A stretch of 6,475 bases of DNA from Clostridioides sp. (GTDB taxonomy: Bacteria; Bacillota; Clostridia; Peptostreptococcales; Peptostreptococcaceae): contig JAISUA010000194.1 of NCBI GenBank assembly GCA_031272305.1, positions 1 through 6,475 of the forward strand, given 5' to 3'. The notes below the pieces were generated by a model, which had not been told where the DNA came from, did no database searches, and saw only the letters and a list, made by a program, of their open reading frames with translations. How positions within the stretch are numbered: position 1 is the stretch's first letter; every line of letters begins with the position of its first letter. The position numbers were made by a program, and so were the translations under genes. Positions 1-4,925 of this stretch are shown in pieces.

Positions 1-1
1 T

Positions 2-97
2 ACTGATACAAATAATACAAATACAAACAATGCTAATGCAAATAACACTGATACAAATACAAACAACACTAATACAAATGCTTCAAATTCAAATAAG
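2..97 (+). repeat. Asn/Thr-codon low-complexity repeat encoding a linker
   Basis: The DNA is built from AAT/AAC and ACA/ACT codons in irregular tandem arrangement. A 16-bp stretch, ATACAAATACAAACAA, occurs at 15-30 and again at 51-66, a spacing of 36 bp or 12 codons, so the reading frame is kept. It probably varies in copy number by slippage between strains (inference). It encodes the flexible spacer in front of the last CWB2 unit. Confidence 0.8.
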
Positions 98-322
98 ATG
101 GATATTATATATGTTACAGAAAGTGAAAAACTTATAGACAGTTTAGTAATATCACCACTTGCAGCAAAGAAAAATGCACCAGTAGTGCTAACTTCATCAG
201 AACTTAAGGATTCACAAAAAGACGTGTTCAACCAAAGAATCATCAAGAACATAGTAAGAGTAGGTGGAGAAGTAAAAGAACACGTAGTCAATAGTATAGT
301 CGATTTATTGATAAACAAATAG
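2..322 (+). CDS. CWB2 cell-wall-binding surface protein, 3' end only
   Basis: The frame is open from the left edge to the TAG at 320-322, giving 106 visible residues; the N-terminus lies outside the window. Residues 1-32 are a low-complexity linker (15 Asn and 9 Thr in the first 31). Residues 33-106 are the core of one CWB2 unit: the SPLAAKKNAPVVLTSS segment is the family's typical SPLAAKKNAPILLT motif, followed by the IVRVGGEV strand-turn and a final helix. The Met at 98 is internal: no ribosome binding site precedes it and coding continues upstream. CWB2 units act outside the cell and, in C. difficile, hold proteins non-covalently to the wall polymer PSII. The unit ends four residues before the stop, so the anchor is C-terminal and the functional domain, if any, is upstream of the window. 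Family call is firm; the protein's job is unknown. Confidence 0.85.
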   Translation, partial: TDTNNTNTNNANANNTDTNTNNTNTNASNSNKMDIIYVTESEKLIDSLVISPLAAKKNAPVVLTSSELKDSQKDVFNQRIIKNIVRVGGEVKEHVVNSIVDLLINK

Positions 323-440
323 AAGAGATTTGTCGATAAGAAAAGATATATACGCTAGATAACAAAAACATAGATATTCTATTGATAAAGAAATAAGAAC
401 TAAAATAGAGTATATTTATTCAAGTAATAAATATTGAAAT

Positions 441-480
441 AAAAAAGTCCTAAGACAAATTATCAGTCTTAGGATTTTTC
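441..480 (+). terminator. Rho-independent terminator after the CWB2 gene
   Basis: TCCTAAGAC (448-456) pairs perfectly with GTCTTAGGA (466-474) around a 9-nt loop, and TTTTT follows at 475-479. G447 can form a wobble with T475, and the A-run at 441-446 pairs with the T-run, so the element could also work on the opposite strand. It lies about 120 nt after the stop codon and separates the CWB2 gene from the transferase transcription unit. Confidence 0.88.
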
Positions 481-571
481 AGGTTATATAATATTTGGTG
501 AATATTTATCGAATATTTTCCTATTATCGACAAAAAAACAAAATAATAAGTTGAGAAAATCGGATATTTTA

Positions 572-600
572 TTGATAAATTACTATTTCTTAAGTATAAT
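572..600 (+). promoter_or_regulatory. Sigma-A type promoter for the sugar transferase unit
   Basis: TTGATA at 572-577 and a perfect TATAAT at 595-600 are separated by exactly 17 bases, an 11 of 12 match to the vegetative consensus. The predicted transcription start is near 607, giving a leader of about 137 nt before the start codon at 744. It lies downstream of the terminator at 441-480, which fits a new transcription unit starting here. Confidence 0.85.
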
Positions 601-629
601 ATAAGAGTAAACAAAAATAATGAATAAGT

Positions 630-715
630 TAATTAAAAAATTTGACGTATAAAAAATATATTATTAAGTTTGTAATTAAAAAATTTGACGCATAAAAAAC
701 ATATTATTAAGTTTG
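630..715 (+). repeat. 43-bp tandem direct repeat in the transferase leader
   Basis: Two copies, 630-672 and 673-715, abut exactly and match at 41 of 43 positions; the differences are T/C at 648/691 and at 657/700. Each copy contains the core AAAAAATTTGACG followed by an A-run and ATTATTAAGTTTG. The repeat lies downstream of the promoter, so it is transcribed. It could be an operator pair or an RNA element, or a neutral recent duplication; the sequence does not decide. Confidence 0.9.
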
Positions 716-733
716 GAAGTGAAAACACATGAT

Positions 734-743
734 GGAGGAAGCT
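734..743 (+). promoter_or_regulatory. Ribosome binding site that decides the transferase start
   Basis: GGAGGA at 734-739 sits five bases (counted from GGAGG) before the ATG at 744. The ATGs at 729 and 732 overlap or precede this site and have only a weak GGAAG (715-719) upstream. The 744 start is therefore preferred over the five-residue longer form. Confidence 0.8.
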
Positions 744-1451
744 ATGTCTGGATATTATAATGGAGATACAGAAAAACAAAATAACAGTGATTATCCAGTA
801 GCAAAAGAAAACAATGCCGAAACATTTAGCTCGGATATTATAAATATAGATTATTCTCTTGTGAAAGGTTCTTTTTTATTTGACTTTTATCAAAGAATTT
901 TAGATATAGTTCTGTCTTTGGTGGGGCTAATCATAGGACTTCCTATTATATTTATCTTTGGAATATTGATCAAGATAGAAGATAAAGGTCCTGTTTTGTA
1001 TAAGCAAGAGAGACTTGGAAAAGGTGGGAAAAGTTTTTATATTTACAAATTGAGATCTATGCGAATGGATGCTGAGAAATACGGTGCTAGATGGGCTTCT
1101 AAAGATGATCCGAGAATCACTAAGATTGGAAAGTTTATAAGAAAGACGAGAATAGATGAGATTCCGCAATTATTTAACATTTTAATCGGAAATATGGGAA
1201 TAATAGGACCAAGACCAGAAAGACCAAATTTCACTATGCAATTCAATAAGGAAATACCTGGATTTGTAAATAGGTTAGCAGTCAAACCAGGGCTTACTGG
1301 TTGGGCTCAAGTAAATGGTGGTTATGATATAACTCCTGAAGAAAAATTAAAAGAAGATATTTATTATATAAAACATAGAAGTTTTCTTTTAGATGTTAAT
1401 ATTTTGCTGAGAACTGTAAAAGTTGTTTTTACTGGTGAAGGTGCAAGATAA
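744..1451 (+). CDS. Undecaprenyl-phosphate phosphoglycosyl transferase (Bac_transf)
   Basis: The product is 235 aa. It belongs to the bacterial sugar transferase family (PF02397), which moves a sugar-1-phosphate from a nucleotide sugar to undecaprenyl phosphate at the inner membrane face, the first step of many surface polysaccharides. Residues 1-45 are a polar, variable tail. A single hydrophobic segment, about 53-76, contains Pro67, as in monotopic enzymes whose helix re-enters the membrane. Then come LYKQERLGKGGK (85-96), YKLRSMRMDAE (101-111), the catalytic Asp138-Glu139 pair in RIDEIPQL, GPRPERP (155-161) and VKPGLTGWAQVNG (180-192). The four-helix N-terminal domain of WbaP/WcaJ proteins is absent, so this is the short form. 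It has its own promoter and leader repeat. Its placement among CWB2 genes, a phosphoglucomutase and a flippase suggests it starts a wall polymer. The sugar transferred cannot be read from the sequence. Confidence 0.93.
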   Translation: MSGYYNGDTEKQNNSDYPVAKENNAETFSSDIINIDYSLVKGSFLFDFYQRILDIVLSLVGLIIGLPIIFIFGILIKIEDKGPVLYKQERLGKGGKSFYIYKLRSMRMDAEKYGARWASKDDPRITKIGKFIRKTRIDEIPQLFNILIGNMGIIGPRPERPNFTMQFNKEIPGFVNRLAVKPGLTGWAQVNGGYDITPEEKLKEDIYYIKHRSFLLDVNILLRTVKVVFTGEGAR

Positions 1452-1471
1452 ATATTTTCGTTGTGATTTTT

Positions 1472-1571
1472 TTGGGCTCTTTACGATAGGAAGGAGTCCA
1501 ATTTAATTCAACTATCTAAAGATAGATACTGCTACTCTGAAATTTTATAGATAATCAAGTTTTCAGGAGTG
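1472..1571 (+). promoter_or_regulatory. Candidate structured RNA region upstream of the Cwp7-like gene
   Basis: Three hairpins can be drawn. GGGCTCTTT (1474-1482) pairs with AAGGAGTCC (1491-1499), nine pairs including two G-U, extendable by two A-T pairs at the base, with loop ACGATAGG; the pairing would hide an AAGGAG motif. CTATC pairs with GATAG (1512-1525). ACTCTGAAA (1534-1542) pairs with TTTCAGGAGT (1561-1570), nine pairs with one bulged G and an 18-nt loop. No T-run follows any of them, so they are not ordinary terminators. I could not match the core motifs of common riboswitch classes, including the two c-di-GMP classes, from memory. No convincing promoter lies directly upstream, so it may be part of a read-through transcript. 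Confidence 0.4.
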
Positions 1572-1669
1572 TGATAATTAATAAAATAAATGTTTAAGTT
1601 TTTATATTTGCGTTGATATAGCAAGTAATAATTCGTCAAAAAAAGAAAAAAGAAAAGGAATAGTTGCAT

Positions 1670-2749
1670 ATGATTAATATAAAAAAAGTAATCTTACCAA
1701 TTTTAATTGGAGTTTCAATGTTTATCAAAATTGATTCGTTACATGCTTATGACAATTTAAATATAGAAAATATTGATGGAACGCCAAATGAGATTTCTAA
1801 TGAGTTAAACAACAGATATTTCAAGCAAAGTGATGAAATTGTGCTTATAGGTGGAGGATCAATGTATGATTCTGTAAGTGTGAGTCCTCTTGCTTTCTTG
1901 AAGAATGCTCCAGTTGTAGTGAATAAGAGTTCAAATATGGGAAATTTGACAAGAAAGTATATAGACAACTCAAATGTTAAAAAAGTAACTATCGTTGGTG
2001 GATATAGTGCAGTATCATGGGAAACAGAACAATTGCTTGTAAAAAAAGGAATATCAGTTGAAAGAATTCATGGACAAGATAGATATGCAACATCTTTGAA
2101 TATAGCTAGAAAAATATATAGACAACAAGAATTTGATAAAGCGTTTTTAATTTCTGATAAGATAGGATTTGAAAACGCAATTTCAATATATGCATATGCA
2201 GCTAAGAACAACTATCCAATCATATGGGTGTCATCTGATGATGTAGAAAGTTCTTTGGATTTCTTAGAAAGCAAGAGTTTAAAAAAAATATACATGTTAG
2301 GTGTTGAAGATATTATGACATCTGATATGATATCAAAATATGACAATTTGGAGTCGCTTGATACTATGGGTCAGACTACTACAAATATTGATTTGATAAA
2401 TGAGTTGTATTCTAAAGATAGTTATGATAAATTGTATACAGCGAATATGGTTTTTGGACCTAATTTTAAAAATTATGATTATATGTCTTTGGGAGTAATA
2501 GCAGCAAAAGAGGACATACCTATATTAGTTGTGAATGAAACATTTTCAAAAAGTCATGAGAAGTTTTTGGACAGTAAGAAAGTAAAAACTTTGATTGAGA
2601 TAGGGAAAAAAGTAGAGCCTTACTCTGCAAAAGATTTCTTTTCAGGAAGAACTTTTGTATCAGTATGTGTGCTGTCTGCGATAATTGTTGTTTTAGTTTT
2701 CAGAGCTATAAAATTTGAGGCTATAAATGTGAAAAGAAATAAAATCTAA
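1670..2749 (+). CDS. Cwp7-like protein: CWB2 units with C-terminal membrane anchor
   Basis: The product is 359 aa. The ATG at 1670 is chosen because AAGGAA (1655-1660) lies nine bases upstream; the in-frame TTG at 1664 is too close to it. Residues 1-26 look like a signal peptide: Lys residues, a hydrophobic core, then SLHA before the likely cleavage. Three CWB2 units follow, at about 54-127, 130-216 and 229-316. The first has SVSPLAFLKNAPVVV and VTIVGGYSAVS. The second begins with the classic VERIHGQDRYAT (130-141). The third is degenerate. No separate enzymatic domain is visible. Residues 328-344 form a hydrophobic helix followed by a 15-residue basic tail, so the CWB2 part would sit outside, tethered to the membrane. 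C. difficile Cwp7 is also made mainly of CWB2 units and lies in the same kind of neighbourhood. The function is unknown; wall-polymer binding is inferred from the family. Confidence 0.85.
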   Translation: MINIKKVILPILIGVSMFIKIDSLHAYDNLNIENIDGTPNEISNELNNRYFKQSDEIVLIGGGSMYDSVSVSPLAFLKNAPVVVNKSSNMGNLTRKYIDNSNVKKVTIVGGYSAVSWETEQLLVKKGISVERIHGQDRYATSLNIARKIYRQQEFDKAFLISDKIGFENAISIYAYAAKNNYPIIWVSSDDVESSLDFLESKSLKKIYMLGVEDIMTSDMISKYDNLESLDTMGQTTTNIDLINELYSKDSYDKLYTANMVFGPNFKNYDYMSLGVIAAKEDIPILVVNETFSKSHEKFLDSKKVKTLIEIGKKVEPYSAKDFFSGRTFVSVCVLSAIIVVLVFRAIKFEAINVKRNKI

Positions 2750-2839
2750 AAATCACCATACGGAGGCTTTAGTCAATGTTGGAATATAGTAGCTGAAAAA
2801 ATAAAAAAATACAAATTAAACCTAAGGCTATTGTCAATA

Positions 2840-2880
2840 TTTGTATAAATTGTTTGTAAGATAAAAAAAGTTTATACAAA
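2840..2880 (+). repeat. 10-bp perfect inverted repeat just upstream of the -35
   Basis: TTTGTATAAA (2840-2849) and TTTATACAAA (2871-2880) are exact reverse complements around a 21-nt spacer. No T-run follows, so a classical terminator is unlikely, although it could form the 3' end structure of the upstream transcript. It ends three bases before the -35 hexamer, where a regulator could bind. Confidence 0.6.
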
Positions 2881-2883
2881 ATC

Positions 2884-2911
2884 TTGACACTGTCAATTTA
2901 AAAATTATAGA
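2884..2911 (+). promoter_or_regulatory. Probable promoter for pgm-murJ with palindrome over the -35
   Basis: A perfect -35, TTGACA (2884-2889), is followed after 16 bases by TATAGA (2906-2911), a 4 of 6 match to the -10. The -35 is the left arm of a perfect palindrome TTGACA-C-TGTCAA (2884-2896), an arrangement that would let a dimeric repressor block polymerase. The predicted start near 2918 leaves a leader of about 38 nt before the ATG at 2956. The -10 is the weaker part of the call. Confidence 0.6.
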
Positions 2912-2924
2912 TATGTCAATGTCA

Positions 2925-2941
2925 AATATGAATTTCATATT
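2925..2941 (+). repeat. 17-bp perfect palindrome beside the pgm ribosome binding site
   Basis: AATATGAA-T-TTCATATT is perfectly symmetric. In RNA it gives a six-pair stem with a five-base loop, ending one base before the AAAGGAAG ribosome binding site (2943-2950). A second overlapping symmetry, TTTCA-TAT-TGAAA (2933-2945), would pair into that site instead. The two folds are mutually exclusive, but both are weak and A/U-rich. Confidence 0.55.
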
Positions 2942-2955
2942 GAAAGGAAGTTTTT

Positions 2956-4848
2956 ATGAATTATATTGAAAGATACAATTGGTGGATGAGTTTTCCGAAA
3001 TTTGATGGATCATTGAAGGAAGAACTTATTTCAATAAAAGATAACGATAAAGAAATAGAAGATAGATTTTCTAGATCTCTTGAATTTGGTACAGGAGGTA
3101 TCAGAGCATTAATAGGTGCAGGAAGTACACGAATGAATTTACATACAGTTAGAATTATTACGATTGGAATAGCTAACTACATACTTGCTGAATACTCTGA
3201 AGAAGATAGAAAAAGAGGAGTAGTGATTGCTCATGATTCTAGAAATCTCTCGAAGGAATTTTCTCAAGAGGTAGCGAAAACATTTGCGATAATGGGAATA
3301 AAGGCCTACTTATTTGATAGCTTGAGATCGACGCCACAACTTTCTTTTTCTGTTAGACATCTAGGTTGTATAATGGGTGTTGTAATCACAGCAAGTCACA
3401 ATCCTAAGGAATATAATGGATATAAATTATATGACCAAACAGGTTGTCAAGTATTAGAAGATGAGGCAAAAAAAATAATCGACTATATTAATAACACTGA
3501 TTATTGTGTTACATTCAAGACGAAAGAAGAAGATTTTAAAGAAAATAAGATTGTTATAAATGATAAAAATGATAAATTTGATTTAAATCAAGCTGATAAA
3601 GATATAAGTGAATTTAACAATGAAAATTCAAAATTAAATACAAATGATAAAAAAGATAAAAAGTATACATTTGATTTAAAAGAAACTGACAAAGATAAAA
3701 ATAAATTAAGCGATAAAAACAAAAATAATGGATTGAACACAACTTCATATGCAAACTATGAAACTATTGAAATTTTATCAGAAGAAGTTGACAGAGCTTA
3801 CTATGAAGAGGTTAAGAAACAAATTATCAGACCAGATGTATTGAAAAACTATGCTAAAGATTTGAAAGTAATATATACGCCACTTCATGGAGCAGGAAAC
3901 ATACCTGTTAGAACTGTATTGAAAGAAGTTGGTTTCGAAAATATAATAGTTGTAAAAGAACAAGAGTTGCCTGATGGTGAATTTTCAACAGTATCATATC
4001 CAAATCCAGAAGTAGAAGAAGTATATGATATTGCTATCAAACTAGCTAAAGAAAACAATTCAGATATGATAATAGCTACAGATCCAGACTCTGATAGATT
4101 AGGGCTTGTAGTGAGAGATAGAAGTGGAGAATTTAAACTTCTAAATGGAAATCAAATAGGAGCTTTGCTAGTGAATTATATTTTAAGTAGCAAAAGCGAA
4201 TTAGGAAAATTAGCTCAAAATCCTGTTATTATAAAGACAGTTGTGACATCTGAGATAGGAGCTATGATTGCTAAAAAATATGGTGTAGATTGTATAAACA
4301 CTCTTACAGGATTCAAGTATATAGGCGAGCAGATAAACTATTTCGATGAAATAAAAAAAGATTTTATTATGGGATATGAAGAGAGTAATGGATATTTGAT
4401 AGGAACTCATGCTAGAGATAAGGATGGAGTAGTAGCATCACTTTTAATATGTGAAATGAGTGCTTATTATAAATCAAAGGGAATGAGTATGTATGATGCA
4501 CTTTTAGATATATACAAAGAATTTGGATTTTACAAAGAAAAACAAAAATCTTTAACTTTTGAAGGTATCAAAGGTAAAGAAATTATAGATTCAATGATGA
4601 ATAAATACAGATATTCAAAGATAGATACTATAGGTAATATAAAAGTAAAAGAAAAACTTGATTTTGCAGAAGGAATAGGAAATCTTCCTAAATCGAATGT
4701 ACTTAAATTTATATTAGAAGAAGATTCTTGGATTGCGATAAGACCTTCTGGAACAGAACCTAAGATCAAATTTTATGTCAGCGTAAATGCACATGATGAA
4801 AATAGTGCTGAAGTGAAGATAAATACTATACTTGCATCTATTGAATAG
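2956..4848 (+). CDS. pgcA: Phosphoglucomutase (alpha-D-phosphohexomutase family, PgcA/Pgm2 type)
   Basis: The product is 630 aa and interconverts glucose-6-phosphate and glucose-1-phosphate in the cytosol, feeding UDP-glucose and wall polymer synthesis. Landmarks are FGTGGIR (44-50); the active-site loop TASHNPKEYNG with phospho-acceptor Ser147; the metal loop DPDSDR (376-381); the sugar-recognition loop GYEESNGY (473-480); and the phosphate-binding loop RPSGTEPKIKFY (596-607). All catalytic loops are intact. Similarity to Bacillus subtilis PgcA is clear by eye, for example TPLHGAGNIPVR and EQELPDGEFSTV. Family members are about 575-585 aa; the excess is a D/K/N-rich insert at about residues 188-266, between the first and second domains. 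The start has AAAGGAAG five bases upstream. It has its own likely promoter and lies 77 bases before the flippase gene, probably in one transcript. Phosphomannomutase activity cannot be excluded. Confidence 0.93.
   Translation: MNYIERYNWWMSFPKFDGSLKEELISIKDNDKEIEDRFSRSLEFGTGGIRALIGAGSTRMNLHTVRIITIGIANYILAEYSEEDRKRGVVIAHDSRNLSKEFSQEVAKTFAIMGIKAYLFDSLRSTPQLSFSVRHLGCIMGVVITASHNPKEYNGYKLYDQTGCQVLEDEAKKIIDYINNTDYCVTFKTKEEDFKENKIVINDKNDKFDLNQADKDISEFNNENSKLNTNDKKDKKYTFDLKETDKDKNKLSDKNKNNGLNTTSYANYETIEILSEEVDRAYYEEVKKQIIRPDVLKNYAKDLKVIYTPLHGAGNIPVRTVLKEVGFENIIVVKEQELPDGEFSTVSYPNPEVEEVYDIAIKLAKENNSDMIIATDPDSDRLGLVVRDRSGEFKLLNGNQIGALLVNYILSSKSELGKLAQNPVIIKTVVTSEIGAMIAKKYGVDCINTLTGFKYIGEQINYFDEIKKDFIMGYEESNGYLIGTHARDKDGVVASLLICEMSAYYKSKGMSMYDALLDIYKEFGFYKEKQKSLTFEGIKGKEIIDSMMNKYRYSKIDTIGNIKVKEKLDFAEGIGNLPKSNVLKFILEEDSWIAIRPSGTEPKIKFYVSVNAHDENSAEVKINTILASIE
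3558..3696 (+). repeat. Imperfect in-frame duplication inside the phosphoglucomutase insert
   Basis: The block starting AAATGATAAAAATGATAAAT (3558-3604) recurs in altered form at 3642-3696. In protein terms, NDKNDK-FDLNQADKD (residues 202-216) corresponds to NDKKDKKYTFDLKETDKD (230-247). The second copy has a few extra codons but stays in frame. Together with the flanking Lys/Asp/Asn codons it makes up most of the family-atypical insert, which looks grown by local duplication. Confidence 0.65.
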
Positions 4849-4917
4849 TAAGAATAACAATGCTTTGTTATGGTTTTCTATACTAGAAATGAATCTTCAT
4901 CTATTGAGTAGTAAGGA
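4835..4917 (+). repeat. Repeat of the phosphoglucomutase 3' end in the intergenic gap
   Basis: CATCTATTGAATAGTAAGAA (4835-4854), covering the last codons and stop of the mutase gene, is echoed at 4898-4917 with 18 of 20 identities. The offset is 63 bp, 21 codons, so both copies read Ser-Ile-Glu-TAG-TAA in the same frame. In the second copy the changed bases create the AAGGAG ribosome binding site of the next gene. Confidence 0.8.
4854..4871 (+). other. Short hairpin between phosphoglucomutase and flippase genes
   Basis: ATAACAA (4854-4860) pairs perfectly with TTGTTAT (4865-4871) around TGCT. Only GGTTTTCT follows, and the stem has a single G-C pair, so it is at best a weak terminator or a processing site and read-through into the flippase gene is expected. 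Confidence 0.4.
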
Positions 4918-4925
4918 GAAATAAG

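Larger units (their letters stand above)
323..743. other. Non-coding region between CWB2 gene and sugar transferase
   Basis: This 421-base stretch has no credible protein gene. From left to right it holds an AT-rich 3' untranslated region (323-440), a rho-independent terminator (441-480), about 90 bases with no clear element (481-571), a promoter (572-600), and a leader of about 135 nt containing a 43-bp tandem repeat and the ribosome binding site of the next gene. An 11-bp inverted pair (TTTGTCGATAA at 329-339 and its complement at 524-534) flanks the terminator; it may be chance at this base composition. Confidence 0.75.
2771..2926 (+). repeat. Cluster of TGTCAA hexamers in the phosphoglucomutase control region
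   Basis: TGTCAA occurs at 2832-2837, 2891-2896, 2914-2919 and 2920-2925, with a variant AGTCAA at 2771-2776 and the reverse complement TTGACA at 2884-2889. Two wider blocks, 2764-2786 and 2825-2847, agree at 18 of 23 positions with a 61-bp offset. The cluster surrounds the likely promoter. It may be a set of protein binding sites or the remains of local duplication. Confidence 0.6.

Noticed and set aside
2..97. CRISPR-like array at the left edge
   Set aside because: The repeats are irregular Asn/Thr codons in an open frame joined to a CWB2 unit, with no unique spacers.
98..322. A 74-residue protein starting at the ATG at 98
   Set aside because: The frame stays open upstream to the window edge with repeat-rich coding sequence, there is no ribosome binding site at 98, and the residues are the middle of a CWB2 unit. 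It is the end of a longer gene.
329..534. 11-bp inverted pair TTTGTCGATAA / TTATCGACAAA as mobile-element ends
   Set aside because: No transposase, no target-site duplication and only a terminator between them; a chance pair or weak structure is more likely.
729..743. ATG at 729 or 732 as transferase start
   Set aside because: The strong GGAGGA site lies after these codons and is correctly spaced for ATG 744; the upstream site for 729 is weak.
1594..1622. Promoter TTAAGT-17-TATAGC before the Cwp7-like gene
   Set aside because: Only 3 of 6 and 4 of 6 matches in very AT-rich DNA; this is no better than expected by chance.
1452..1669. c-di-GMP, SAM, TPP, T-box or other known riboswitch before the Cwp7-like gene
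   Set aside because: C-di-GMP switches are common before surface genes in this group, but none of the conserved core motifs of these classes could be found. Only unassigned hairpins are reported.
1664..1672. TTG start at 1664 for the Cwp7-like gene
   Set aside because: AAGGAA at 1655-1660 is only three bases away from TTG but nine from ATG 1670, and ATG gives a normal signal peptide beginning MINIKK.
927..4769. Reverse-strand open frames of 60-80 codons inside the transferase, CWB2 and mutase genes
   Set aside because: All lie opposite strongly recognised genes, have no family resemblance and no plausible ribosome binding sites. They are mirror frames of AT-rich coding sequence.
4889..4924. 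Small upstream frame MNLHLLSSKEK overlapping the murJ ribosome binding site
   Set aside because: Eleven codons with no ribosome binding site of its own; more simply explained as part of the duplicated mutase tail read in another frame.
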